Shown: positions 42,613 to 51,447, counted from the first letter of the stretch. The stretch is 64,000 nt of DNA from Vibrio sp. 10N (GCF_036245475.1 NZ_BTPM01000002.1:1178001-1242000); one strand, 5' to 3'. A program made the numbers and translations. Notes: generated from the sequence alone by a model not told the origin.

Positions 42613-44661
42613 TCAATCGGCGATCAACACCGCTCCCTCATAGGGGCGTAGTTCAATTCGATTACTCTTAGGCGCTAAACTGCCATCCCAATTCACTCGT
42701 TGATATTGAGCTGGCAATCGTATGGCTTGACTCTCTTCGCTCCACGCGGCTTCATCGCGCCACATCTCGCTATCCGCTCGTGACCCACCAGCAAGGTAAA
42801 CTACTATGCCGTGTTCAAATCGTCGGCCGATGGCTTTGTATTTTTTAGGCCAAAACCAATTGTCGTCGCTATCAAGCCAAAACCACCCAGAACGGTTCGA
42901 TTTAAGAAGCTGCTCAACTTGCTTAGCTTCCGCTCGATCTTGCGTTAACCAGTCAAATGAGGAATCGGTCTCGGTAATAGGCTCACCTAAATCGTGGCTG
43001 AGCATATCGGTGGGGCGATAGACCTGATTTTTCACCGCGCCACTTTGGTGCCAGTTATTGTCATCAGTTGGACCACTGCTGTAATAAAAGGTCTGATTCC
43101 AGCTGTGGTAATGGGTTTGATTAGGTATATGGAACAAGTAATAGAGAGCCAATCCTGTGGCGATGTCTTGCTGCCAAGCCTGCTCATCACTGATATTGCC
43201 CTCGCTGCGACCAAGGCGGGTCGTGGTCATAACAAGGCTCACATCCCCCATCGCAGAAAGAGCAAAGTGCTCCCAACGCTCGCGAAGTGCATCCGTTCCC
43301 ATTGCCGCATACAGGTAGTGCTCTCTTAGCCAAACATCAAAAACACTTCTAAGTTCAGGGGTCCATTGCGGGTAACGCCAGAGATTAAGCTCAGAGATAT
43401 TAGCGGCCAGCTTCGTATTGGGTAGGTGGTCTTTAAGCTGTGAGAGAAAGCTTGCCATTTGCCCTGCATAATTCAAGGCGGCCTCATCAGTGCCTAACGT
43501 GCCTGGCAACTCGGCGATAGCGCCACCTTTGAACACTTGATATTGATTGCCGCCAAGCAGCTTTGCCATATCATCGTTGTAGGCGCCGCTCAGTCCCTGT
43601 CTGTGCCAATCATACTTATACCAATCCATATGTGCTTGATTGGCTGCGGGGTGAGAAAAGTTAGTGCGTTGCCAACAGGTTCCGGGCCACATATTGCCAA
43701 TTGGGATAAGACGGGCTTGTGAAGCATATCGTGCTAGCGCTTCTAGATTTGTTCTTTGGCGATACTCGTCATCATCCAAATACCCATCTCCGTTGGCATC
43801 ATTTCGCCAATCCCACCCCAGTATCACCAAGTGTTTTGCTTCCTGACGCAAGCCATAGTCAACCGACAATGCATCTATAGTCTGCGGAGTTGACCAACTT
43901 AACCGCGCCATGTATACCGGCATATCTAAATCAAGCGCATGATGTCCAGTATTGAAATGATACTCACCAAGCCAAGGAGTAACCGCTAGCATCTGTTGAT
44001 CGATAGTAAGGTTCAGCAAAGTCTCTGTATTCGAATTGGAGCTAACATCCGACTCATCAATCGCCAATGGTTGCCACTCAGTTATCGACGCACCAACCTG
44101 CTCTGGCTTAGCAAGGCTAATCGACAGTGTATCGGTGGAGGGAACATTGATAGCTACAAAAGGCTGGGAGGTGACGACGATGAGCTCTTCATCTATCGAC
44201 AGTTTTAACGGTAGTCGGGCGGTCTGAAGCACCGTGCCCTTTTTCACCATCATATGAAGTGGCTTTCCATCGAGGAATTGCTGCGCCTTTTCAGATAAGT
44301 GGTCGTAGGCTAAGTGCGTCTCTTGAGCGGCATGCAAATATAGATGCTCTGGGTTAATGCCTTGCTGCCACAATTGTCGATGAAGCCACGCTTCTTGTTC
44401 GCCAGCAAAGCAGTCTAGCTTCTGGCTGTACATATAACCTAGAGCCGTAGTCTGCTTGTTTAGCTCTGGTGAACCTAAGCTGCCAAATACAATATCGCTA
44501 TTCTGTGATTCCCATTGTTGAATCTCTTTTGCGCGACTACCCCAAGCTTGCCAACCACCAGGTAAAACCAACCCCATTGATGGTGCGGCTTCGACCTGAT
44601 GTCCAATCAAGGAGCTCGCCAGCCCTATAGTGACAGTACTGATTAACAATCTGATTTTCAT
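42613..44661 (-). CDS. Large exported protein with EF-hand loop, possible glycoside hydrolase
   Basis: A 682-aa protein starting at ATG 44659-44661 (MKIRLLISTVTIGLA) after AGGGGGA; a frame to 44751 has no support. A signal peptide ends near VEAA. The N-terminal third is beta-rich. The middle contains HLVILGWDWRNDANGDGYLD, with a textbook EF-hand/dockerin calcium loop at residues 288-299 (DANGDGYLDDDE). Stretches such as RLIPIGNMWPGTCW, GLSGAYNDDM and LWRYPQWTPEL look like a TIM-barrel hydrolase with acidic residues. I cannot assign a family. The C-terminal part resembles a beta-sandwich. It is rich in Trp, as carbohydrate-active enzymes are. Confidence 0.6.
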   Translation of the reverse strand: MKIRLLISTVTIGLASSLIGHQVEAAPSMGLVLPGGWQAWGSRAKEIQQWESQNSDIVFGSLGSPELNKQTTALGYMYSQKLDCFAGEQEAWLHRQLWQQGINPEHLYLHAAQETHLAYDHLSEKAQQFLDGKPLHMMVKKGTVLQTARLPLKLSIDEELIVVTSQPFVAINVPSTDTLSISLAKPEQVGASITEWQPLAIDESDVSSNSNTETLLNLTIDQQMLAVTPWLGEYHFNTGHHALDLDMPVYMARLSWSTPQTIDALSVDYGLRQEAKHLVILGWDWRNDANGDGYLDDDEYRQRTNLEALARYASQARLIPIGNMWPGTCWQRTNFSHPAANQAHMDWYKYDWHRQGLSGAYNDDMAKLLGGNQYQVFKGGAIAELPGTLGTDEAALNYAGQMASFLSQLKDHLPNTKLAANISELNLWRYPQWTPELRSVFDVWLREHYLYAAMGTDALRERWEHFALSAMGDVSLVMTTTRLGRSEGNISDEQAWQQDIATGLALYYLFHIPNQTHYHSWNQTFYYSSGPTDDNNWHQSGAVKNQVYRPTDMLSHDLGEPITETDSSFDWLTQDRAEAKQVEQLLKSNRSGWFWLDSDDNWFWPKKYKAIGRRFEHGIVVYLAGGSRADSEMWRDEAAWSEESQAIRLPAQYQRVNWDGSLAPKSNRIELRPYEGAVLIAD

Positions 44662-44836
44662 AGCAATCCCCCTAGCAAAAAGTATAGGAGAGCTTGTAAG
44701 CAAGCACAGGAAATACCATCGCAGACGTGAAAAGAGACCGCTAAGTAACAACCGCTTTAATGGCTATCAAACAGTTCTTCGCTGTACTAGAGTTATCTCT
44801 ATGTATTATCCGTTTTTTGAATAGAAGGGAATCTCT

Positions 44837-45304
44837 GTGAAACGTGTCTTATTACTTTTTACTCACTTAGCGGCGTTGTTTGCTGGTTTTATGTTGGGAA
44901 TCTATGTTCTACCTATTCTCACTCAGCCTGACTCGCCATCCATAGAGGCAATAGAGTCGCAAAGCTCAGCCATTGTTTATCAGGGCGAATTTATCAAAGA
45001 GCGCGCGGACAGTGACTTTCTCCATTGGGGCGAGGGTAAAATCAGCTTTTCCGACAAGAGTGCGATGTTTATCGGCGAACTGGCTCCGGGGCCTGATTAC
45101 AAACTGTACCTCTCACCTACCTTCATAGAAACTGAGGCAGAGTTTGTCGCCAACAAAGCTTCCATGCTTCAAGTGGGAGATGTAAAAACTTTCGATCGTT
45201 TTTTGCTGACACTTCCAGAACAAACCGATTTAACTCAATACAATACGGCTATCGTGTGGTGTGAAAGTTTTGGCGAGTTTATTACCTCTGCCAAGCTAAA
45301 ATGA
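44837..45304 (+). CDS. DM13-domain protein
   Basis: A 155-aa protein starting at a GTG with AAGGGA before it. One N-terminal membrane anchor (about residues 5-27) leads to a periplasmic DM13 domain (about 48-155). The domain shows the family pattern GEFIKERADSDFLHWGEG, FIGELAPGPDYKLYLSP and YNTAIVWCESFGEFITSAKL, including the invariant cysteine. DM13 has been proposed to bind haem or act in electron transfer in secreted proteins. It is divergent from the large exported protein. Confidence 0.86.
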   Translation: MKRVLLLFTHLAALFAGFMLGIYVLPILTQPDSPSIEAIESQSSAIVYQGEFIKERADSDFLHWGEGKISFSDKSAMFIGELAPGPDYKLYLSPTFIETEAEFVANKASMLQVGDVKTFDRFLLTLPEQTDLTQYNTAIVWCESFGEFITSAKLK

Positions 45305-45446
45305 TGTCCCAAAAATAACTGTGAGAGCGGTTCCAACTGCCAATGGCGCTGACATTTCGCTCACGGTTTACTGACAAAAACAAACGCAACTAGGCGCATT
45401 ATGATTTGGCCTTAAGCACCTAGAACTTGTGTTATGTGTGTAACTC

Positions 45447-45479
45447 GGGGCAATACCATTTTGTATTGCCTCTTTTTTT
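45447..45479 (+). terminator. Strong plus-strand terminator 140 nt after the DM13 gene
   Basis: Stem GGCAATAC / GTATTGCC, 6-nt loop, then TCTTTTTTT. It is distant from the DM13 stop, so a separate short transcript ending here is possible. Its stem repeats that at 35869-35894. Confidence 0.75.
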
Positions 45480-45496
45480 GCTTTCCCCCCAAAAGC

Positions 45497-45525
45497 AACA
45501 AACCCAACGCATCAGCGTTGGGTTT
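45497..45525 (-). terminator. Hairpin after the TAXI binding-protein gene
   Basis: Perfect stem AACCCAACGC / GCGTTGGGTT with a 4-nt loop. The minus-strand tail TGTTGCTTTTGG is only partly T-rich. Confidence 0.6.
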
Positions 45526-45546
45526 GAACTTTTTAAGGCCGACAGA

Positions 45547-46521
45547 CTATTTTAGTAGCCCTACCTCTTTGTAGTATTTCTCAGCACCTGGGTGCAGCGG
45601 TGCGGATAAACCGTCTTTGATCATCTCTTCTTTCTTGAGGTTAGCGAATGCTGGGTGTAAACGCTTGAAGTCATCAAAGTTTTCAAACACTGACTTAACG
45701 ATGTTATACACCACATCTTCTGGTACTGCGGTAGATGAAACAAATGTCGCACCTACACCGAAAGTCGTCGTGTCTTCAGGATTACCTTTGTACATGCCAC
45801 CAGGCACTGTGGCAACACGATAGAAACTGTTGTCTGCTACCAGCTTGTCAACCACAGAACCGTCAACAGTTACTAGCTTGCTATCACAAGAGGTTGTTGC
45901 TTCTTTGATAGCGCCACTAGGGTGACCAACGGTATAGATCATTGCATCAATTTTATTGTCACAAAGCGCTTTAGATTGCTCAGAAGCCTTCAGCTCAGAA
46001 GTCAGTTTGAATACATCCATGCCCCAACCGTAGCCGTCCATCAGTACTTCCATCGTACCGCGTTGGCCTGAGCCAGGGTTACCGATGTTCACTCGTTTGC
46101 CTTTTAGATCTTCAAACTTCTCAATACCTGAGTCAGCACGTGCCACAACGGTAAACGGTTCTGGGTGAATAGAGAACACTGCGCGAAGCTCTTTGTAAGG
46201 GCCGGCATCAGCAAATTTGCTAGTACCATTGTACGCATGATATTGCCAATCTGATTGCGCGATACCTAAGTCCAACTCACCCGCTCGAATGGTGTTAATG
46301 TTGTAGATAGAACCGCCTGTACTTTCTACAGAACAGCGAATCGAGTGATCTTTGCGGTCTTTATTTACCAATCGGCAAATCGCCCCTCCAGTAGGATAAT
46401 AGACACCTGTTACACCACCAGTACCAATTGTCACAAATTGGTCTTTGGCGTGCGCGAGGGTAGCGCCGCCCATTGCCATACAAACAGCAGATACGGTTAA
46501 CATGGTCTTTATTTTGGTCAT
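45547..46521 (-). CDS. TAXI-family TRAP solute-binding protein
   Basis: A 324-aa periplasmic binding protein starting at ATG 46519-46521 (MTKIKTMLTVSAVC) after AAGGAATAA. The signal peptide ends near LAHA. The TAXI signature is clear at the mature N terminus (FVTIGTGGVTGVYYPTGGAI), with GIAQSDWQYHAYNG and RVNIGNPGSGQRGTMEVLMD further on. TAXI proteins feed fused TRAP permeases with dicarboxylates or amino acids. No TRAP permease gene is adjacent, so a distant permease must be used. It is the last gene of an aminotransferase-BKACE operon. Confidence 0.9.
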   Translation of the reverse strand: MTKIKTMLTVSAVCMAMGGATLAHAKDQFVTIGTGGVTGVYYPTGGAICRLVNKDRKDHSIRCSVESTGGSIYNINTIRAGELDLGIAQSDWQYHAYNGTSKFADAGPYKELRAVFSIHPEPFTVVARADSGIEKFEDLKGKRVNIGNPGSGQRGTMEVLMDGYGWGMDVFKLTSELKASEQSKALCDNKIDAMIYTVGHPSGAIKEATTSCDSKLVTVDGSVVDKLVADNSFYRVATVPGGMYKGNPEDTTTFGVGATFVSSTAVPEDVVYNIVKSVFENFDDFKRLHPAFANLKKEEMIKDGLSAPLHPGAEKYYKEVGLLK

Positions 46522-46565
46522 AATTATTCCTTTTCCTGTCGTAGGTATCCTGACCGGTGTACTCC

Positions 46566-47408
46566 TTAACAACCGGTCGAAGTGAGATGGTTTTTTAATC
46601 TTTCTGTTGTCATCGGTTTGATGTTGAGCGCTGTCGCCGTATCGACAAGTTGAGTCACTAAAACAGCATTGCTATCCGCGATAGCACCTTGATTGTCATA
46701 ATGATTATTTTCAAACCCTACTCGCACGTCAGCCCCCATAAGCATAGCAGCCGTCAAGCAATTGTGTTCAAAATGACCAAAGGCACACACCGCCCAACGG
46801 TGATCCAGTTCAAATAATTGTGATCCCAACATAGGAGCGAGATCCTGCGGATGTGCCAACTGCCCATCGCGATAGCGCCCTAATACTAATAACAAATGAT
46901 GGTGGTAATTGGGCAACAATCCACGCGATAACCATCGCAAATAGTGCTGCAAGTCTTGTTCGTCATAGAGGATATACTGCGAAATGATGCCCTGCTCTGC
47001 GACCCAGTGAAAGAAGCGGCTCGCCGATGTTAGATGCTGCTCGTCAGGAATAAGCTCTCGAAGCGCAAAGGACGCCGCTTCGGGTTTTATCGCTTTAATT
47101 AACGCTTGCTGCTGGTCTGGAAGGTACTGCCCAACCGCCTCTGTGGTCAGTTGAACTAGCAGACTGTCACCTACCCGCTCCTTGAGCCCTTGGTAGAGAG
47201 GCAGATTATCGCAAAGCTCAAGTGAGTGCCGACCTTGTTTATCCCGAGCATGCAAGTGCACCATTGCCGCTCCCACATCTCGACAAGCGATCGCCTCATC
47301 AATAATACTTTGTGGATCCATGGGAAGGTTCGGGTGATCGCAACGGGTTTTGCGAGCACCATTCGGGGCCACAATGATCGCAGATTCTGAAAATGGTTGG
47401 ACAGTCAT
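46566..47408 (-). CDS. BKACE (DUF849) beta-keto acid cleavage enzyme
   Basis: A 280-aa protein of the beta-keto acid cleavage enzyme family. Members condense a beta-keto acid with acetyl-CoA to give acetoacetate and a shorter CoA ester. Family marks are AIIVAPNGARKTRCDHPNLP at the N terminus, MVHLHARDKQGRHSLE (metal-binding HxH) and MLMGADVRVGFENN near the C terminus. The length fits (about 275-310 aa). It starts 1 nt after the aminotransferase stop, so translation is probably coupled. The substrate is not predictable by eye. Confidence 0.88.
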   Translation of the reverse strand: MTVQPFSESAIIVAPNGARKTRCDHPNLPMDPQSIIDEAIACRDVGAAMVHLHARDKQGRHSLELCDNLPLYQGLKERVGDSLLVQLTTEAVGQYLPDQQQALIKAIKPEAASFALRELIPDEQHLTSASRFFHWVAEQGIISQYILYDEQDLQHYLRWLSRGLLPNYHHHLLLVLGRYRDGQLAHPQDLAPMLGSQLFELDHRWAVCAFGHFEHNCLTAAMLMGADVRVGFENNHYDNQGAIADSNAVLVTQLVDTATALNIKPMTTERLKNHLTSTGC

Positions 47409-47409
47409 A

Positions 47410-48744
47410 CTAACCCCCCCACTTTACAGCTGCTAGCTTGAGTGAGTGCGTGAGTTTGACGACCAGCTCATCCAGCTCCGCATCAGCGATGATGAACGGC
47501 GGCGCGAGCAAGACATGATGCCCTTGCTTTCCATCAATGGTGCCAGACATGGGGTAGCACATTAACCCTTGCTCCATAGCAATAGACTTGACCCATTTAT
47601 GCGCTTGTGTCTGTGTGGCTAACGGTGCTTTTGTTTCCCTATTTGCCACCAGTTCAATACCAACGAACAAGCCTCTTCCACGAATATCACCGACGAATGA
47701 CAGATCGCCAATGGCATCTTGCAGCCTAGTTCGTAACTCTTGTCCCTTATGAGTAACCTCAGCAAGCAAGTTCTCTTCAACAATAGTATCTACGGTAGCT
47801 AAAGCGGATGCACACGCCAGGGGGTGGCCCATAAATGTGTGACCATGTTGAAAGAAGCCTGAGCCATCTGCGATTTGATTGTAGATTTTCTCATGAACGA
47901 TGACCGCACCAATAGACTGGTACCCTGCTCCCAATCCCTTCGCGACAGTGACAAGATCAGGTACGACATAATCTTGCTCGAAGGCAAAAAAAGACCCTGT
48001 CCGCCCGATACCACACATAACCTCATCCAGAATAAGCAGCACATCATATCGATCGCATATCTCTCGAATGCGCCGTAAATACCCCGCTGTGGCTGGCACC
48101 GCTCCAGCGGTTGCCCCAACGACTGGCTCCGCGACAAATGCCATTACGTTCTCTGCTCCTAGGGTCAGGATTTTACTCTCAAGCTCATTCGCCACTCTCA
48201 AGCTATATTCCGCCTCACTTTCCGAGTCCAGTTTGTCACGATAGGCATAGCATGGTGCGATATGATGGCTCGTTGCGAGCAGAGGTCTAAAGGGCTCTCG
48301 ACGCCATTCATTGCCGCCTACGGCTAGCGCACCGAGAGTATTCCCGTGATAACTTTGCCGACGAGCAATAAACTGGGTCTTTTGAATTTTGCCTTGTTCG
48401 ACAAAATACTGGCGCGCCATTTTCAGCGCGGATTCTACGGCCTCCGAGCCACCACTCACGAAGTACACATGCTTTAATGGGGTAGGTGCTAATTCCACCA
48501 AGCGGTCCGCCAAGCGTTCACTACTTTCGGTGGTAAAAAAACCAGTGTGGGCATAAGGAATACTGTCGAGCTGCTCTCGTATCGCCTGTTTTACTCTGGG
48601 GTGACTGTGCCCCAAATTAGACACCGCGGCTCCACCACAACCATCAAGGTATGCCTTGCCATTGGTATCAAAAAGATAAACCCCATCACCATGACTCACG
48701 GTCGGCAACTGCCCCCGACAACTTCGATGAAATACACTGCTCAT
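47410..48744 (-). CDS. Class III (omega) aminotransferase
   Basis: A 444-aa PLP enzyme of fold type I, subgroup III. Features are the N-terminal DGVYLFDTNGKAYLDGCGGA, VYFVSGGSEAVESALKMARQY (PLP phosphate), LLILDEVMCGIGRTGSFFAF (Asp to the PLP nitrogen) and VTVAKGLGAGYQ with the Schiff-base lysine. The length fits omega-amino acid:pyruvate or beta-amino acid transaminases. It is followed at once by a BKACE gene and then a TAXI binding protein. Removing the amino group from a beta-amino acid would give a BKACE substrate, which suggests a catabolic pathway for one. Confidence 0.92.
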   Translation of the reverse strand: MSSVFHRSCRGQLPTVSHGDGVYLFDTNGKAYLDGCGGAAVSNLGHSHPRVKQAIREQLDSIPYAHTGFFTTESSERLADRLVELAPTPLKHVYFVSGGSEAVESALKMARQYFVEQGKIQKTQFIARRQSYHGNTLGALAVGGNEWRREPFRPLLATSHHIAPCYAYRDKLDSESEAEYSLRVANELESKILTLGAENVMAFVAEPVVGATAGAVPATAGYLRRIREICDRYDVLLILDEVMCGIGRTGSFFAFEQDYVVPDLVTVAKGLGAGYQSIGAVIVHEKIYNQIADGSGFFQHGHTFMGHPLACASALATVDTIVEENLLAEVTHKGQELRTRLQDAIGDLSFVGDIRGRGLFVGIELVANRETKAPLATQTQAHKWVKSIAMEQGLMCYPMSGTIDGKQGHHVLLAPPFIIADAELDELVVKLTHSLKLAAVKWGG

Positions 48745-48865
48745 GGTTCCCCTCGGATGTGGTGAGTTATTCGTTAATAGTTGTTTGCTTTAAGGGGTTT
48801 TACAAACTTAAACAGAAGAAATTGATGTGACGGAAATCTTGAAAATACAATTTAGGCGCAGAATG

Positions 48866-48890
48866 AAAAAGCCCCCAAATTATGGGAGCC
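48866..48890 (-). terminator. Terminator after the DUF2959 gene
   Basis: On the minus strand the stem GGCTCCC / GGGGGCT (with G-U pairs) and a 7-nt loop are followed by TTTTT. Confidence 0.7.
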
Positions 48891-48919
48891 CTCAAAGAAG
48901 AATCCTTGCTTGACGCTCG

Positions 48920-49561
48920 CTATTGGTTATTAAGCTTACCAATAAATTTATCCGACTCCTCGATTGCGGCGTTCATCTGATTGATCGCGACCTGAATGTC
49001 TTTCTCTAGGCTGATTAACTCACCTTGTAATGAACCAATCGCACTCGCATTAAGGTTGTGTTTGAGGTAAAGCGTGTTGTCGCGCAATGTATTAAGTACC
49101 GGCGTCATCTTCTGCTCTGCTCGTTTCATCGCTTTCAACATGGTTTGATAAGATGCTTGCGTGTCTCTAAGCTTTTGCTCGCTTGAGCGACGCAGCTTAG
49201 CACTCGTGTATTGCTCAAGCTCGCCTTGCCACTCCTCGAACAACGCCTCTGAGACATCCTCGACTGCCGAGATACGATCACGAACTTCCTCCGCCGCTTT
49301 TTCGCTGTCTTCATACTTATCGTTGATGTCGTTGTAGACTTTTTCCAAATCACCGCCATCAAAACCACTCAAAGCTGATACCGCCTCAAGTGCGCTAGTA
49401 AATTCCTCTTGCGCATCCTGCTGGGACTCTTTGGCATCTTCAACCCGCGTCACCATAATATCGCGCTTATGGTAACCAACTTGCTCCATTGCAGAGTAAT
49501 AAGTGGATTGGCAACCTACTAAACCACCTACTGCCAAGGCTCCAATTAACATCCAACGCAT
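48920..49561 (-). CDS. DUF2959 lipoprotein with long coiled coil
   Basis: A 213-aa lipoprotein: signal MRWMLIGALAVGGLVGC with the lipid cysteine at residue 17. The conserved start of the mature protein (YYSAMEQVGYHKRDIMVTRV) is typical of DUF2959. The rest is nearly all charged helix with heptad pattern (about 45-205), so a rod-like coiled coil in the periplasm is expected. Function unknown. Monocistronic. Confidence 0.82.
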   Translation of the reverse strand: MRWMLIGALAVGGLVGCQSTYYSAMEQVGYHKRDIMVTRVEDAKESQQDAQEEFTSALEAVSALSGFDGGDLEKVYNDINDKYEDSEKAAEEVRDRISAVEDVSEALFEEWQGELEQYTSAKLRRSSEQKLRDTQASYQTMLKAMKRAEQKMTPVLNTLRDNTLYLKHNLNASAIGSLQGELISLEKDIQVAINQMNAAIEESDKFIGKLNNQ

Positions 49562-49721
49562 TGTTTTTATTCCTTTTCGGTATGCTTGATAGGTTAACTA
49601 TAAATGGCAAGTCATAGGAGTGACAAGTTAAGAAGCTAGACATCTTTAGTATCGCTTAGAAAAGTGGCACTCGATACGCATTCCGCTTTGAGCTCTAACA
49701 ACTGACCTTGACAAGGATAAA

Positions 49722-50186
49722 TCACCAACGCGAACGATAACTTCGGTGGCAACTGCGACAAGTGGAGTTAGCCGCATCAAGCCCTTTCTCCACCGCTTCC
49801 ACAGATTGCGATTTAGCGCCATCCACAACCTGTTGATAGCCCTGCTGCATTTCTGTCAGTAACTGCTGAAATTTTGCCGGTTTCTTCCAAACCGACTCTT
49901 TCGCTTTACTGCCTTGCTGGCTACCCACGGGGAAAGCTTCAGACAATAGCAAACTGTCTTCGAGAAGCTGTTCACTCGCGGCTTGCAATGCCTGCCAATC
50001 CACTTGTGATTCATTCACTTGGTCATCAACCCATTCCGTCTGGCTCTCTATACGCTCAAACGCCCCTTGACGTGTAGTGACAGATTCTGCATGGCTCATT
50101 GCTTGAACATCTTGAACCATCGCCAATGACATAAACGCCAACGCACTTACTGCAGCCTTAGAGCAAACCTTTGTTACTAACAACAT
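49722..50186 (-). CDS. Cytochrome c' (monohaem, four-helix)
   Basis: A 154-aa periplasmic haem protein. The signal peptide ends near DVQA. The mature part is a four-helix bundle with the haem motif at the far C terminus, C143-R-S-C146-H147, the class II cytochrome c' layout. Cytochromes c' bind NO and CO and often act in nitrosative stress. The gene is divergent from a cytochrome b561 gene; such pairs are common and may form a membrane electron route. A perfect 54-bp palindrome starts 34 nt upstream. Confidence 0.88.
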   Translation of the reverse strand: MLLVTKVCSKAAVSALAFMSLAMVQDVQAMSHAESVTTRQGAFERIESQTEWVDDQVNESQVDWQALQAASEQLLEDSLLLSEAFPVGSQQGSKAKESVWKKPAKFQQLLTEMQQGYQQVVDGAKSQSVEAVEKGLDAANSTCRSCHRSYRSRW

Positions 50187-50220
50187 ACATCCACCTTATT
50201 TTTGAGTTAACTTGAATCCA

Positions 50221-50274
50221 GATTAATTTACACAACAACAGTTGCGTGCGCAACTGTTGTTGTGTAAATTAATC
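50221..50274. promoter_or_regulatory. Perfect 54-bp palindrome in the divergent cytochrome promoter
   Basis: Two 26-nt arms are exact reverse complements with only TG between them (50247-50248). The left arm starts GATTAATTTACACAAC and ends CAACAGTTGCG. Each arm contains a smaller near-palindrome, CAACAGTTG/CAACTGTTG. It lies 34 nt before the cytochrome c' start and 27 nt before the cytochrome b561 start, so it covers both promoters or leaders symmetrically. The MarR regulator encoded at 51.0 kb is the likely ligand; this is inference. Confidence 0.85.
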
Positions 50275-50301
50275 ACACTTCTTCGATAACGAGTAGATAT
50301 T

Positions 50302-50940
50302 ATGAACAACATTAAAGTTTGGGATGCAGCGACACGCATTTACCATTGGGCACAAGCATTTTTATTTTTGGCGTTAATGGCCACTGGGCTGCAAGATACA
50401 GGGCCACATCTACAGCTTGGTATGGTTTTGTTTACGCTGCTGGTTTGGCGCATGGCCTGGGGCATGGTTGGCAGTGAAACCAGCCGCTTCAAACAGTTTG
50501 TCAAAAAGCCGAAGCAGATACTTGACTACCTAACAGGTAAACACCCTGCCACTACGGGGCACAATCCATTAGGTGCCCTTATGGTGGTGACTATGCTAGG
50601 CCTTCTTGTTTTGCAGTGTTTAAGCGGGATGTTACTCGCCGGACTATTTGACGGATTAGAACAATATGGGCTTACAATCCCAGATATCCTTTATGATACG
50701 GGAGAACAAGTTCATCTTGTATTGGCTCAACTACTCCCTTGGCTGATCGCTGCACATGTAGCAGCGATCGTTGGATACAAACTCATTGGCAAACCGCTAC
50801 TGCTCGCAATGGTGACAGGCAAGCAATGGGTAAAACACGACACCATTGCTCCGACGATAGTAAACCAGCGCCGTGCATTTTTGGTGCTAATCGGCGCTAT
50901 TTTAGTTACTATCGCAATAGTTGCCCCATCAATGGTATAG
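50302..50940 (+). CDS. Cytochrome b561 (bacterial type)
   Basis: A 212-aa inner-membrane di-haem b cytochrome with four membrane segments. Candidate haem histidines are in RIYHWAQAFLF (first helix), GEQVHLVLAQLLPWLIAAHV (late helices) and the loop TGHNPL. It is of the prokaryotic b561/Ni-hydrogenase b-type family that passes electrons to small periplasmic cytochromes. It is divergent from cytochrome c', with the palindrome between, and is followed 75 nt later by a MarR gene on the same strand. Confidence 0.9.
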   Translation: MNNIKVWDAATRIYHWAQAFLFLALMATGLQDTGPHLQLGMVLFTLLVWRMAWGMVGSETSRFKQFVKKPKQILDYLTGKHPATTGHNPLGALMVVTMLGLLVLQCLSGMLLAGLFDGLEQYGLTIPDILYDTGEQVHLVLAQLLPWLIAAHVAAIVGYKLIGKPLLLAMVTGKQWVKHDTIAPTIVNQRRAFLVLIGAILVTIAIVAPSMV

Positions 50941-51015
50941 CGATTTGATTGCCAGTCACGGTGACAACACAACGTCATTGCGGGACATTTATTACAAGAT
51001 TTGCACAACGGAAAT

Positions 51016-51447
51016 ATGATGAAAGACGAATTTGCACGCGAATCCAGTTTCGGCTGGCTGCTCAACGTAGTTGCCAATCACGCATCTAAAGAATTTGATC
51101 AGCGCCTTAAGGAAAAAGGACTGACGTTAGCATTGTGGCCAACGTTGATGTGCTTATGGGAAAAAGAAGGGATTAATCAGCGAGAGATCGCTCAGATGTC
51201 CAAAGTCGAAAGCTCGACGACGACGCGCACTATCGACAAGTTGGAGACCCTAGGCCTTGTGGAACGTCAACCGGATCCGGAAAGTCGACGTTCATTTAAA
51301 ATCTACCTAACCGAAAAAGGACGTGCGCTTAAAGAAGAAGTGATCCACTTGCCTCTCGAAGTGAATCAACAGCTTCTTGCAGCGCTTACCGATAAGGAAC
51401 AGGCGGCGATCATCCAGCTATTACAAAAGCTAGTCGCTAAGATCTAA
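51016..51447 (+). CDS. MarR-family transcriptional regulator
   Basis: A 143-aa winged-helix regulator. The start is taken at the ATG at 51016 (MMKDEFARES), shortly after GGAA; a TTG at 51001 is the longer option. The dimer helix comes first, then the recognition region (NQREIAQMSKVESSTTTRTIDKLETLG) and the wing (ERQPDPESRRSFKIYLTEKG), the MarR core with the conserved DxRS-like turn. It is co-directional with the cytochrome b561 gene and next to a 54-bp palindrome. The gene order suggests that it regulates the cytochrome pair. Confidence 0.9.
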   Translation: MMKDEFARESSFGWLLNVVANHASKEFDQRLKEKGLTLALWPTLMCLWEKEGINQREIAQMSKVESSTTTRTIDKLETLGLVERQPDPESRRSFKIYLTEKGRALKEEVIHLPLEVNQQLLAALTDKEQAAIIQLLQKLVAKI

